64,000 bases of DNA from Asterias amurensis (lineage: Eukaryota > Echinodermata > Asteroidea > Forcipulatida > Asteriidae): NCBI RefSeq assembly GCF_032118995.1, contig NC_092649.1, forward strand, positions 20,149,832-20,213,831. The letters run 5' to 3'. Positions 1 to 12,261 of this stretch are shown here, piece by piece. The translations under genes were made by a program, and so were the position numbers. Position 1 is the stretch's first letter; each line of letters starts with the position of its first letter. Under the pieces are notes generated by a model that saw only the letters and a program-made list of their open reading frames with translations, had not been told where the DNA came from and did not search any database.

Positions 1-440
1 CTGTCGGTGCAGCACTTGCTTGGATTAAAGTTCATTAACCAAGTGTCTTGCCATTTTCCAGGAGTTTTTTGGTCATTCTGCAAAAGTGCTGGTGTCCCCG
101 TTGGTAGGAATTGGGTGTACAAAGCAAGCAGTCATCTGTAAAAGCCTGGTCTGGGAGGTGAAGTTTGTTTGGCAGGTTGTTGATGTACAACAAAACAATG
201 TTGACCAGTGACAGTGCCTTGTGGCACACCAGATGACGGCTGCTAGGTGATGTATGCCCATTACGACTTGTTGGGTTTGCCCTGTTGGGAAATCCTGAAC
301 CCAGGTTGAGTTCTACCCCACTTAATCCATAACATTGAAGTTTGGAGATAAGACGACGGTGCCCTGTGTCTATGGTACTCAGTGATGGTACAATGTAGTT
401 GAGTGTCTTAAGTCTGTCTTTGTAGTTTAGATGCTTCACA
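1..440 (-). pseudogene. LINE reverse-transcriptase fragment, cut by window edge
   Basis: Read on the minus strand, an open stretch of about 134 codons resembles the palm region of a non-LTR retrotransposon reverse transcriptase (jockey/CR1 group). HRRLISKLQCYGLSG fits the segment after the FD.V.H motif. VNIVLLYINNLPNKL fits the VLGP.LFLLYINDLP block, and TDDCLLCTP stands where FADDCLLY (the catalytic ADD motif) is expected. The first alanine of ADD is already T, and the PQG block is garbled, so the copy is dead. The rest lies beyond the window start. The family call is by motif only. Confidence 0.6.
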
Positions 441-514
441 ACATTTAGGATGAGTCATGTAGCTGGTTGCTGGAGCTTTACCAATATGGTAACGGAAGGA
501 CATGTATGCTTTAA

Positions 515-856
515 AGACAGTGGTTACTATTGGTAATTGTCAAAGACCAGTATTCTCACTTGGTGTATTTCAACATATGCATAAAATAACAAACCTGTGG
601 AAATTTAGCTGATTTGGTCGATAATAATGAAATGAATAAGTTGCAAGATAATAATGAAAGAAAAAACACCTTTGTAACACGAAGTTGTGTGCTTTCAGAG
701 GCTTGATTTTGAGACCTCTAAATTTGAGGTCTCATAATCAAATTCGTGGAAAATTACTTCTTTCTCGAAAACTACATCACTTCAGAGGGAGCCGTTTCTC
801 ACAATGTTTTATGCTATTAACCTCTCCCTATTACTAGTTACCAAGTAAGGTAATTA
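515..856. mobile_element. MITE family A, copy 1 (one end missing)
   Basis: Begins after TTAA at 511-514 with AGACAGTGGTTACTATTGG, runs through the family's interior (CATATGCATAAAATAACAAAC, a GAGACCTC/GAGGTCTC inverted core, CTTCAGAGGGAGCCGTTTCTC) and stops before the opposite TTAA end. About ten copies occur in the window (see 12784, 30848, 32780, 37161, 38566, 43040, 50226, 52540). No coding capacity. Confidence 0.7.
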
Positions 857-1313
857 TTGAATGTGTTAGTTAAATTTATAACTGACAAAACAGCAATTAT
901 ACTTTGGGGTTTTATAATTTACTTAGCTCCCATAACAAAAACTTCACAAAGACAATTTGGTGAACCATCAACAAGTGCTTACAGAAGCAGATTTTTAACA
1001 ACTTTTTAAAAGCCCTATAGCAATGTGTTTTTGCTTACACATTGTACACGTCATAGTGCAACCAACTTACATGATAAAGTATAGAATGATGATGGTAAAA
1101 AAGCATTCTTCACTTGTAGTTAGCGAAAAAATTTGTTAGCACAGAATGATTAACTACCATAAAATTGGGTCTTGCTGGATATTGGATCCAGATGACCCAA
1201 AATTTTGTCCATACAATCATTCATTTTATACCAAGTTTCATGATGAGGTTAAAAGATCATTTTCCATAATAACTATTAAAAGGCGTTTTTTTCTGTTTGA
1301 AACAAATTGCAGG
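857..1313. other. no recognisable feature
   Basis: AT-rich sequence. I see no splice-bounded open frame, repeat or RNA-like motif that I can support. Confidence 0.4.
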
Positions 1314-2330
1314 TTAAAACCCTTGGAGATTCTGGGTCTCACCATGGTCTGACACACCAATTAGCAGGGCCTTTGGGATGCGTTCCTCTGGCATATGGAG
1401 AACGTGTCCAGTCCAGCGCAGCTGTACTTGGGGCAGGATCGATTCAATGGAAGGCATGTTGGCAGGATTAGAACTTTTATTGGTGACCTTATCCTTCCAG
1501 GAAATACCCATTATTGTGCACAATGAGAGAGAGTGAATGTTTCTGCCGAGTAGAGCACAGCACTCAATATCACGGCCCGGTATACCTTGCACTTTGTACG
1601 TGGTCAGTCTGATGCCACGCTGACTCCACAGTCGGTCTTTCAGGCGAGCAAACGACGCAGCTGCAGCCTTAACCCTGCCATTAAGCTCTGCATCTAGGGA
1701 GTTTCCAACTGTGAGAGTGGAGCCAGGTTGAGTGTTTGGACGATGTTGAGTGGAATCTCAGGCTTCATTGGGGTTTGACCAGAAGCAGGTTGATATAGCA
1801 TCACTGTCTTCTTGATGTTGATTGACAGCCCAAAGGCACTTGCTGATTGTACAAAGCGGTTCAGGATTTCTTGAGTGTCGGGCAGTGAGTGAGCTACCAG
1901 TGCAGTGTCGTCGGCATACAGGAGATTACAGAGACTTTTCTCAAGGATTTTTCGGTGAAAACGCAGCCGTGATAGATTGAACAGGCCATCGTCCGACCTG
2001 GTATGGATGTACATGCCACTGGTGAGGTCAGTTGACATGTCCTGGATCACTACCGTTAGGAAGAGAGCAAAAAGACCAGGTGCAAGCACGCAGCCTTGTT
2101 TGACTCCATGCTTCACGCCAAAGGGTTCAGATCTTTCGCCAGCCACTGAGACACTCAGCCAAAGACGGAATGCAAGTGTAGGTCCCATCCAAACACTTCC
2201 AAACAACTCCTGCCCTATAGATATTAAGTTTTTTTCCAGTAAACATCAAAGCCTTATGGATCTTTATGATCACCATGAAGGGCTGGCAGGGCTCAAAACT
2301 TGCACTGGACCGCATGTCCAAGGCCAGTGA
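1314..2330 (-). pseudogene. decayed non-LTR retrotransposon, RT and C-terminal part
   Basis: On the minus strand, about 2206-1694 encodes a reverse-transcriptase palm: GVKQGCVLAPGLFALFL (the PQG-type block), then LLYADDTALVAHS with the catalytic ADD. Further on, about 1592-1314, comes a tail with KDKVTN, NMPSIESILPQVQLRWTGHV and MPEERIPKALL, which is typical of the C-terminus of animal LINE polyproteins. The frame shifts between blocks and the 5' part is absent, so it is a truncated, dead copy. It belongs to a different LINE lineage from the intact element at 23-26.7 kb, judged by the RTWTGH-type tail. Confidence 0.7.
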
Positions 2331-2419
2331 TTTTCCATGCCAGGCCTAGTATGTTAAAAATTTGGTAAGACTGGCAATCTTGTGTTGTTAAATTCATTAA
2401 TATGTTCTTTCTCTTTCAG

Positions 2420-2459
2420 TTGGCTACCCAGGATATCCACCACGTCTTCTTTTGGCAAG
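2420..2459 (+). CDS. internal exon, unidentified gene (3'-end gene, exon a)
   Basis: A 40-nt exon after a good acceptor (TTCTTTCTCTTTCAG) and before a weaker donor (AAG|GTATTA). Read with two leading bases that finish a codon, it gives GYPGYPPRLLLA plus two bases. Those two bases (AG) plus the first base of the exon at 11242 make a serine codon and continue an open frame through 12262-12365 to a stop at 13742. The phase agreement over three junctions is the main evidence. The protein was not recognised. Upstream exons lie before the window or were missed. Confidence 0.5.
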
Positions 2460-2639
2460 GTATTAACTGTACTATGGACTATCCATGCAAGACTACATGT
2501 ACCCTCCTACTAGAATGGAGTAGGCCACCAGAGGCAGGGTCCAGATATTCACGATGACTCCCTCCATTTAAACGCTTTTGTTTTGCCAAAAAATTGGACG
2601 AACAGCTCATGGGTAAGACAATCTCCTATCCAAAATGTT

Positions 2640-3200
2640 TATTTTTCACAAGTTTGGTATCAATACTCAAGATATTTGTTTTTATGCCCCATCGGCAAAG
2701 CCAGTCACAGGGGCAAAGAGTGTTCGCCTTGTCCTTCAGTATGTGTGTGTGTTTGTATGGCCTAGCCTCCGAGGACATTTTCAATAAGGACAATAGGTCC
2801 TCACTAGTCTGTAGTCATTTGTGTACAAAACCAAAAGCGATTGCTTCAATACAGGAACAACAGAAAATACATGTAGGTGTCCTCTAACATAATGGTCAAA
2901 CACTACGGCGTGCGTGTGTGGGTAGGTATACACATTCATACCCAGGACATTATAAAAAAAAAAGTAGTTGAGTTCACAGTTTGGGAAAGGTCCTAGGTTT
3001 GGAAAACGTGTACAAAACCAATGGAGCTGTTCCCAAAAGAGTATAAACAAAAGAGGGACAATGGTTGCAGGACAGTACATACTTGGGTGTGTGCGTGTAA
3101 TCATTGTCCGAAACTCAAGAAGGACTTGGCGTATCAAATCCAAGCTTATTTTGAACTGGTCGAGAGATCCCCCAGAGGCCTATTGTTTTTGGACCCCCTC
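2640..3200. repeat. dispersed repeat, shared with 39370-39590
   Basis: The segment around 2915-3130 (TAGGTATACACATTCA, GGGAAAGGTC, GGAAAACGTGTACAAAACCAA, GAGTATA, CAGTACATACTTGGGTGTG) recurs at 39370-39590 in the same order with moderate divergence. Nothing in it looks coding. The family is unknown to me. Confidence 0.55.
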
Positions 3201-3580
3201 AGTTAAATATTAAGGTCACTATGGCTAAAATAAAATATTTTGGCCAAGCAAAAACTGAAGAGTGAGATTTCTCATTGGAGCATTTGTGTTTGTCAGCGTC
3301 ACACCATTTTCATCAATCTTATTTTTGTTCTCCAAGGGTAGCTGCCCTCATGTGCGATACAGTTTCCTCTTGATTTCCACCCGTCGGGGATAATTTTGGT
3401 AGTCAGCCTTCACAGTCAAGATGCTTAGTGAAAACAGACACTTGGGTGATGAGGTCTGAGACAGGGAGAAGATGCTATATGGTGAGTTAAAACTAATAAA
3501 CATCCCAAATCTTTCGCTAGCAGTAACAAAACTAGTTTGTATAGTCAAGACACAGTTCCAGACCAAGACCGAGACCTTAA

Positions 3581-3938
3581 AGGAACACGTTGCCTTGGAT
3601 CGGACAAGTTGGTCTATAAAAAGCATTTGTAACCTAATTATAAACAAGCCTCGATATTGCGTGGTTTTCCTTTTACTGTGCGAACTAACACGTTCGGCCA
3701 TTTAGGGAGTCAACAATTTGACTCCCATAAATGGCAGACCGTGTTAGTCGACGAGGTAAAAGGAGAACCGTGCAATTTAGAGGCATGTTTGTGTGGGTCA
3801 GTGTATTCTACTTTTAAAACATCTTTCCAACCATTGTATGTTATTGTTTAACATCTTTATACCCATATGCATTTTAAAACAAACGGTTTCAAACGGTTTT
3901 CAAAGACCAACTCGACCGATCCAAGGCAACGTGTTCCT
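3581..3938. mobile_element. hairpin MITE family B, copy 1
   Basis: Flanked by TTAA at 3577-3580 and 3939-3942. The ends AGGAACACGTTGCCTTGGAT and the reverse complement ATCCAAGGCAACGTGTTCCT are nearly perfect, and the inverted repeat extends almost to the centre, around the palindromic TTTGACTCCCATAAATGGC core. Five copies lie in this window. TTAA duplication suggests piggyBac-type mobilisation (inference). Confidence 0.85.
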
Positions 3939-4290
3939 TTAATAATCTTTGAGACCAGAGGGTCCTAGGATAAATACCAAGAAGGTCAGAAACCAAGTTT
4001 AGAGACATGTTTATAAACAAAAATGGGCAAATGGAAAGCCCAGCAAAGTTGTAGGAGTGATTATCATTGTGCTTACAATTTATTCTTATGAAACAAAGTG
4101 AACAATTAACTTGTGAAAAGAATTGTAAAAACCTAGCTTCTAACAAAACAGTTAGTGTAATCTCGTCCACCAGGTCTGGACATCAAGGCTCAGTTTTTGG
4201 AGCAGAAATATTGGCTGTACTCCGTTTTTTTTATACCAATTGATTCAGACCAACAAATGAGAAAAAAGAAGACTTGCTAAGACAATTTAA

Positions 4291-4394
4291 GGGCAGTGGA
4301 CACTACAGTGTATTTCTCAAAATAATTATTAGCATAAAACCTTACTTGGTAACAAGTAATGACTAGCTGTTGACAGTGTAAAACATTGTGAGAA
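4291..4394. mobile_element. MITE family A, copy 2 (half element)
   Basis: Starts after TTAA (4287-4290) with GGGCAGTGGACACTACAG and stops at GTGAGAAATATG, where the 41-bp minisatellite begins. The second half is not found at the other end of the array. Confidence 0.65.
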
Positions 4395-6290
4395 ATATGT
4401 CTGCCTCAAATGGGAGCATGTCAGGGACTTCTTCACCTCCAAATATATTAGATGGGCCCGGTCAAGTTCTGCCACTTCCCAAATACTCAGGTGGGAGCCT
4501 TTCTGGGTCTGCCTCATCCTGATCACTAATTTGGGAAGCATGAAAGTGTCAGGCCATTTCCGACCAGTGAGGTGGGATACTGTCAGTGTTTACTTCATTC
4601 CAAACAACTCATATGGGAAGCAATTTGGTGTCAGCCTCATCTCCAACCACTGAGATGGGATGCTGTCAGGTTCTGCTTCATTCCCAACCTCGCACATCCA
4701 AAACACTCAACCACCTTTTCGGGAAGCATGTTAGTGTCAGCCTCATAGCCAACCACTAAGGTAGGATGCTGTCAGGTTCTGCTTCATCCTCAGCAACAAA
4801 GGTGAGAGCACGCCAGGGTCTGCCTCACCTCAACCACCTATTTGGGAAGCATTTAAGTGTCAGCCTCATTGCCAACCACTTAGGTGGGAGGCTGTCAGGG
4901 TCTGCTTTGTTTCAGCGACTCAGGTGAGAGCCTATCTTGGTCTGCACCACTCTAATCACTCAGGTGGGATACTGTTCGTGTCTTTCTGATCCCCAACCTC
5001 CAAGTTGGATATCTGTCGGGGTCTGTCACATGACCAACCACTCAAATAGGAATCTGTCAAGGTCTTCCTCATCCCTAACCATATATGTGGGAAGCATGGC
5101 AGTGTCGGTCTCAACTCCAACCCTGAGGTAAGAGGCTTTCAGGGTCTGTTTGTTTTTCAACAACTCAGGTGACAGCCTGGCGGGGGTTGCCTCTTCCTAG
5201 ACCATTCAGTTTTGAGCCTAAACCACTCATACGGAAGCCTGACAGGGCCAATGAGATGGGGCCCGTCAGGTCCTTCCTCTTCCCAAACCTCTCAAGTGGG
5301 AGCTTGTCTCGGTCTGCCTCATCCTGACCACTCATTTTGGAAGTTTGTAAGTGTCAGCCCCAACCACTAAGGTAGGATGCTTTCAAGGTCTGCTTCATTC
5401 CAAACAACTCGGGGGAGAGCTTGTCAGGGTCTGCTGCCTCTTTCCTGGCCATTCAGGTTGGAGCCTGTCGGGTTATGCCTCATCATTACCCACTCATATA
5501 AATCTGTCAGTGTCTGTCTCGTACCCAAATCACTCACGTGTGATCGTTGTGGCAGCTTCATCTGCAACAACTGAGGCGGGAGGCTGTCGGAGTCTTCTTC
5601 ATCCCAAACAATTCGGGTGAGAGCGTGTCAGGGTCTGCCTCATCTCCAACCACTCAGATGGAAATCTGTCAGTGTATGTCTCATACCCAACCACTCAGTT
5701 GCGAGTAAACATTCAGGGCTTGTCTCATCTAAACCATCCAGGTGTGAGCCTGTCAGGGTTTGTTTTATCCCAACTACTTAGGAGCCTGTTAGGGTCTGCC
5801 TAATCCCTAACTACTCAGACAATAACCCGTTTGGGTCTGCTTCTTCAACAGGTGGGAGCCTGTTATAGGTCCAAAGGGAACCTGTCATGGTCTGCTTCTT
5901 CCCCCACACTTGGGTTGGAGCCTGATACGAGTCCGACTCATTCCCTGCCACTAGGAGCATGTCAGGGTCTGCCTAGTTCCATACCACTCAGGTGGGAGCC
6001 TGTACAAGTCTGCTTCATCCCAAACCACTAAGATGGCCAGGGAACCTATTGGGGTCTGCTTCTTTTCTAACCACTCAGGTGGGAGGCTGTCTGGGTCTGA
6101 CTCTACCCCCATCCACTCCGGTGGGAGCCTGTCTTCATTATTTTTAACCACCAAGGTGGGAGCCTGTTAGGGTCTGCCTCATCCCTAACCACTCAGTTAG
6201 GAGCACGTCAGGGTCTGCTGCATACCTAACCACTCAGGGGAGAGCTGTGAGGGTCTCATCCACCACCACTGAATTAGAACCATTCTGCAA
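4395..6290. repeat. 41-bp minisatellite, block 1
   Basis: A degenerate tandem array with a period of about 41 bp. The consensus reads approximately ACCACTCAGGTGGGAGCC then TGTCAGGGTCTGCCTCATC then CCCA. Units vary at many sites and some are shortened. Because 41 is not a multiple of 3, the frame rotates every unit, so open stretches here (up to about 140 codons in block 2) are chance products rich in S, P, G and C and should not be called genes. Lies in the intron between exons 2420-2459 and 11242-11307. Confidence 0.9.
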
Positions 6291-6786
6291 TTGTGCATTA
6301 TTAAATATCCTTGTTCCGTTCATCGCGCATTTCCCCCCGTATACCAAGTCAGCCTAATTCATTCCTGAGGATAACCATAAATTCCAGTCCAACTAAAGTT
6401 TGTTGCTTTTAATACACCTCTTGGGCTCCATCTCCAAAATGTAAGTCTCAGATACTTAGGGGTGGACTCCCCAGATGTACTTGGTCAGCGGTCAGCATAC
6501 ACTCATCACACACAAAGTTGCCAACGTTCACTGGCAAAACTACCAATGCCCACTCTGAAAGGGCCATGTCACCATCCTGGGCTTACATGACTGAGGTTTC
6601 ATTTGTTTGACAAGATTTATACCTTTACTGTAGAGAATACAGCTGACATCCAGTTGTTGCATGGAAGCTAGATCGAGAGCTCTAGTTTGTACAAGAATAG
6701 GCCTGTGGGTTCCACTTTAGGACATTCACAAGCAGCAGTTTGAAAAACATCCCTTAACATTTACAGTGTGTTTATTACTTATGCAG

Positions 6787-6898
6787 GATGTGGTACAGGC
6801 AGAAGGACAAGTTAGCTGTGCCACTCTTGGAACAACTAGATCTCTTGATGCATCCTCAAGACAATGACTGGATGTCGTGACTGCACTCTAAATAGTAT
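6787..6898 (+). CDS. candidate alternative terminal or poison exon
   Basis: Lies in the 1-kb unique gap between the two minisatellite blocks. Acceptor TTACTTATGCAG ends at 6786, and a consensus donor GTAAGT starts at 6899. Spliced to the exon at 2420-2459 in phase, it adds R then MWYRQKDKLAVPLLEQLD and ends at TGA 6878-6880. The other two frames also hit stops, so including this exon must end translation. It could be an alternative C-terminus of about 31 residues, a poison exon that triggers decay of the transcript, or a fortuitous pair of sites. The peptide composition looks protein-like, but I do not recognise it. Confidence 0.35.
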
Positions 6899-7289
6899 GT
6901 AAGTTGCTCATAAAAATGTAACTTAGGTTAAAGTTAATATTTGGAAATCATTTGACCCATTTATGTTTAAAAGCCATGTTCTTGTAATCGATTTTTTCTA
7001 GAATCAATATTGTCACTACTGAAATTGTGTCCTCTTTAAGAAAAAACAAGGTTCTTGATTTATTCATGCAGTTTCCAAGCAGTTTCACCACAACACGGGG
7101 AACTACAAACACTGAACATTTGAGTAGTCAGAAGTAAAGGCAAAAGCACTTTGTTTATGTTTACTTTTTTTCAAAAGTTCCACCACTTACTTTTCAGAGT
7201 AACAATTGATTTGTAAAATTATTTAAACTGTTGATTTAATCAACTTATCCTTAATTTGGAAATCCCCTGATGGAGAAATAATTAGTAGA
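6899..7289. other. unique intronic sequence, nothing recognised
   Basis: AT-rich, with no repeat or coding signal I can support. The same holds for 6291-6786, apart from the candidate acceptor region. Confidence 0.4.
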
Positions 7290-10200
7290 GCTCTGCCTCG
7301 TGTTTAATCCATTCAGGTTGGAGCCTGTTAGGGACTGCCTCATCCCCAGCCACTCAGAAAGAACGCTATCAGTGTTTGTCTCATACCCAAACTAATCATG
7401 TGTGAGCCTGTCGGGGTTTGCCCCAACCTGAACTACTCATATGGGAGCCTGACATGGCCTCCAAATATCTTGGGTGGGAGCTTATCCTTACCACTCTTGT
7501 GGGTAGCATGTTAGTGTCAGCCTCATCTTCAACCACTGAGGTGGTATGCTGTCAGGGTCAGCTTCATTTCCAACATTTCAGGTGAGAGCAAGTCATGGTC
7601 TGCCTCATCCTGACTGTTCATTTAGGAGTCTGTCAGGGTCTGCACCAACCCCAGCTACTTATGTTTGAGCATGTCAATGTATGCCTCGCCATAACAACTC
7701 GTATTGATCATTTCAAGGTCTGGCTCTCCCAACCTCTCATGTGGGAGCCTGTCCCGGTCTGCCTTATTCTTACCACTCATGCAGGATGCATGCTAGTGTC
7801 GGCCCCATCCTCTTCCAGTGCGATACTGTTAGGGTCTGCTTCATTTCCAACAACTCAAGTGAGAGCATGTCAGCGTCTGCCTCATCTTGACCACCCATCT
7901 CAAACCACTGAGTTGGAATGCTGTCAGGGTCTGCTTTCTTCCAAACAACCCAGGTAAGAGCAGGTCAGAGTCTGCCTCTTAAACCATTTAAGTTGGAGCT
8001 TGTAAGGGGGTGCCTCATCCCCAACCTCTCAGATAGAAATCCATCAGTGTCTGTCTCAAACCAAAACCTCGCAGGTGTGACCCTAGAAGTGTCTGCTTTA
8101 ATTCAACCAGTGAGGTTGGAGGCAGTCAGCGTCTGCTTCATCACCAAACAACTCAGGTGGGAGCCTGTCAGGGTCTGGCTCTCCCCAACTTCTGAGGTGG
8201 GAGCAACTTGGAGTCTGCCTCATGTGGAAGCATGTCATGGTCTGCCTCGTCCCCAACCATATCAGGTGGACCCTGTCAGGTTTTGCCTCCACCAAAACTT
8301 CTCAGGTGGGAGCCTGTCTAGGTCTGCCTCATCCTGACCACTCATGAGGGAAGCATGTAAGTGTCAGCCCTATCTCCAACCACTGAGTTGGGATACTGTC
8401 CGGGTCTCCTCCATTTCAAACAACTCAGGGGAGAGCTTGTCGGGAAGCATTTTGGTGTCAGTCTCATCTCCAACCACTGAGGTAAGTGGCTGCCAGGATC
8501 TGCTTCATTCTCAACTTCGCAGATACAACTATGTCTGTGTTTTTCTTGTACTCAAACCACTCCACCACCTGTTTGGGTAACATGTTAGTGTCAGCCTTAT
8601 CGCCAACCACTAAAGGTTGGATGCTGTCAGGGTCTTCTTCATCCTCAGCAGCTCAGGTGAGAGCATAGGGTCTGACCCACCCCAACCACCTATTTGGGAA
8701 GCATGCTAGTGCCACCTTATCAACGACCCCTTGGGTTGGAGGCTGTTTGGGTCTGCTTCATCCCAAGCAACAGATAGGATACTGTGAGGGTCTTCTTGAC
8801 CCCCAACCACTGAGGGAGGTATCTGTCAGGGTATGGATCATCCCCAGCCAATCAGGTGAGGTAAGAGACTGTCAGGGTCTGCTTTGATTCCAACAACTTA
8901 GGTGAAAGCCTGTCAGGTTCGGCCTCTTCCTAACACATACAGGATGGAGCCTTATAACCACTCATACTCATACGGAAGCCTGACACGGTCTGCTTTCTCC
9001 CCAACCACTCAGGTGTGAGTCTGTAGGGGGAAAGTCTCATCCCCAGCCGGTCAGTTGAGAGTCTGTAAGGGTCTGCCTCATCCCAAACCACTCATATGGG
9101 AATCTTGTCAGTGTCGGCCTAAACTCCAACCACTGAGGTAAGAGGCTGTCAGGGTTTGCTTCGATTCCAAAGCCTCAACTGACAGCTTGTTGGGTTCGGC
9201 CTCTTTTTAAACTATTCAGGTTGGAGCCTAAACCATTCTTACGGGACCCTTAACCCTAACAGGGTGTGCTTTCTCCCTAACCACTGAGGTGGGAGTCTGT
9301 CAGGGTCTGCCTATACCCAAACACTTTTGTGGGCCCTGTCAGGTTCTGCTTCTTTGAGGTATGAGCCTGTCTGTGTCTGCCTCATCCTCACTACTCCTTT
9401 AAGAAGCACGCAAGTGTCTGCCCCATCTCCAACCACTGAGTTGGGATGCGGTCAGGGTCTGCTTCATTCCAAACATCTCAGGGGAGAGCTTGTTGGGTTC
9501 TGTTTCATCCCGGTCACTCATGTGGGAAGCAACGGTGTCAGCCTCATCTCCACCCCCTGAGATGCGATGCTGTCAAGGTCTGACTCATTCCCAACCTCTC
9601 AGAGTGTCTTTTTCAGAAGCATGTTTGTGTCAGCCTCATCGCCAATCACTAAGGTGGGATGCTGTCGGGGTCTGCTTCATCCTCGGAAATTTAGGTGAGA
9701 GCATGTTCGGGTGTGCCTCACCTCACCCACCTATTTAGAAAGCATGTGAGTGTCAGCCTGTTAGGGTTGGCCTCATCCCCTAACACCAATTTGTAATGCA
9801 TGATAGTGTCAGCCTCATCCCCAACCACTCATGTGGAAAGAATTTCAGTGTCAGCTTTAACTCCAACCACTCCAACCCGTTCAGGTCTGCTTCTTCCCCA
9901 GGTGGGAATCTGTCTTTGTCTGCCTCATTCCCTACCACTCAGGTCGAACCCTGTTAGGGTATGTCTCATCCCTAGCCACTTAGGTTGCCAGTGAACATGT
10001 GGGGGTCTTCTTTATCCCAATCTACTCAGGTGGGAGTCTGTCTGGGTCTGCTTCTACCCCAACAGTTGATATTGGGTGTTGGTCTGTACTATTCCCTACC
10101 ACCAATTGGGAAACATTTTAGTGTCAGTCTAATAGCCAACCACTAAGGTTGGAAGCTTCATCCCAAGTAACTCAGATGGGATACTGTTAGGGTTTTATTG

Positions 10201-10982
10201 ATCGAAACTACTGAGGTGGGTATCTGTCTGGGTCTGCCCTTATTCTGATCCACTCATGTGGGAAGCATGTCAGTGTCAGCCTCAACTCCAACCACTGAGG
10301 TGAGAGACTGTCATGGTCTGCTTCGTTTCCAACAACCCAGATGACAGCCTGTCAGGTTCGGCTTCTTCCCTAACCATTAGCAGTGTCCGTTTCATCTCCA
10401 ACCACTGGGGTGAGAGTCTGACAGAGTCTGCTTCATCCCCCAAAACTCAGTTGAGAGTATGTCAGGGTCTGCCTCATCTCCAACCACCCAGATAAAATCT
10501 GTCTCGTCTACCTCATACCCAATCACTTTGTTTTGAGAAAACCACTCGGGGCTTGCCTCATCCCAACCATTTAGGTGTGAGCCTTTGAGGGTCTGCCTCA
10601 TCCCCAACAACTCAGATGGGATGCTGTTTTGGTCTTCTTGATCCCCAACCATTGAGGAGGTTATCTGTCAGGGTCTGCCTCATCAAAGAATTCCAGTGTC
10701 AGCCTCAAGTCCAACCACTCAGGTGAGCGCCTGTCAGGTTCGGGCTCCTCCCAAACCATTCAGGTTGGAGCCTAAACCATAGGGGGCCTGACAAGGTATG
10801 CTTCCTCCAAACCACTCAGGTGGGAGTTTGTCAGAGTCTGCCTCTCCTTAACCACTCATGTGGAAGCATCTCGTTGTCTGCCTCATTTTGGAGCATGTCA
10901 GGGTCCGCCTCATTCCCAAACATGTCACATGGGCCCTGTAAGGTTCCACCTCTCCCCAAACCTCTAAGGTGGGAGCCTGTAC
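7290..10982. repeat. 41-bp minisatellite, block 2
   Basis: Same family as 4395-6290: runs of GGTGGGAGCCTGTCAGGGTCT and CTGCCTCATCCCCAACCACTCA at a period of about 41 bp, with many substitutions, small indels and some fused or shortened units. A third scrap of about 1.5 units lies at 12030-12100. Long open frames within it are fortuitous for the reason given for block 1. Confidence 0.9.
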
Positions 10983-11241
10983 ACCCATATACCCACCTAA
11001 AAAGAAAAATAGAAAAAAGTACCGTTAAACTTTCCCACCAAGTGTGGTCTCCCTTTGACGAAAGGATAACAACAGTCCAATGTTGGAAACTAATGTACAA
11101 AGTGAACCATGATGTATCATACTGTATTTATAAAAAAAAAATCATTGATGGGTCCTCAGCACTTTGAAATCACCCGCAAGTGCTTGACTCATTAAATTTG
11201 TTGGTTTAACATATTTCTTATCTGTAAACTTGACCTTTCAG

Positions 11242-11307
11242 TGCCAGAGATGTAGCTAGTGCCATGGAAAAGGGAATTACCTCTACTGACATTTTGAAGG
11301 CTACAGG
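11242..11307 (+). CDS. internal exon, unidentified gene (exon b)
   Basis: A 66-nt exon with acceptor TTGACCTTTCAG and strong donor GTGAGC. With one leading base it reads ARDVASAMEKGITSTDIL then KATG and leaves two bases, which the next exon completes. Composition and clean phase on both sides argue for a real exon. The intron before it is 8.8 kb and mostly minisatellite. The function is not recognised. Confidence 0.6.
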
Positions 11308-11441
11308 GTGAGCAACGATTGTGTACATTACAATCATCAAGACCTCTTAGCTGTTCATCTAGCTAATTCGGTGAATGAACAAGCAAAGTGATAGGGACCA
11401 CTATGAACAACCCAACCAAGTCCTTACCACTATGTTTTTAA

Positions 11442-11814
11442 AGGAACACGTTGCCTTGGATCGGTCGAGTTGGTCTTTGAAAAGCATTTGTTATAAAATG
11501 TATATAGGTAGAAAGATGCTGTGAAAGTAGAATACAATGATCCACACAAACATGGCTCGAAATTGTACGGTTTTCCTTTTACCTCGTCGACTAACACAGT
11601 CGGCCATTTATGGGAGTCAAATTGTTGACTTCCATAAATGGCCGACCGTGTTAGTTCGCACAGTAAAAGGAAAACCACGCAATTTTGAGGCAAACTTGTG
11701 TGGATCATTGTATTCTACTTTTAAAACATCTTTCCAACCATATGCATTTTATAACAAACGGTTAAAAACGCTTTTTTATAGACCAACTTGTCCAATCCAA
11801 GGCAACGTGTTCCT
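11442..11814. mobile_element. hairpin MITE family B, copy 2
   Basis: TTAA at 11438-11441 and 11815-11818. Full-length inverted repeat with AGGAACACGTTGCCTTGGAT ends and central GGGAGTCAAATTGTTGACTTCC. Sits in the intron between exons b and c. Confidence 0.85.
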
Positions 11815-12261
11815 TTAATAAGATGGATTTGAAACTTTGCAGTGTGGAAGTAGAGAGGTTTGTGGTAACACCATGTGAATATATCTCTTTTGAGTAGTGT
11901 TGGTTCTGAAGGCGATCACTGAGTATACTGATCGAATTATGAGTTATCACCCGTTCTTTTCAGAACCAAAACTACTGAATATATATATTCAAATGGTGCT
12001 ACCGCAGACATCTCTACCTGTACAAAAAAATAAGGGTCTGCCTCATCCCCCACCACTCAGATGAGAGCCTGTCAGGGTCTGGCTCATCCCACATCACTAT
12101 TTGCTCTCATAGTTAATTGTTATAATTACATCTTTATTTTTTTATTTACTTTTGGCGTTAGGGTCTTGAACTCAAACCTTGAGTGGTATTTTGTTGATTT
12201 TGAAAAATGAATAATAATCATATACTTATGTCAATGCATTCATTCGACTATACTTTTTCAG

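Noticed and set aside
7595-8580. Open frames of 78-139 codons in the minisatellite
   Set aside because: The 41-bp period rotates the frame, the peptides are just translated repeat, and there is no splice or start support.
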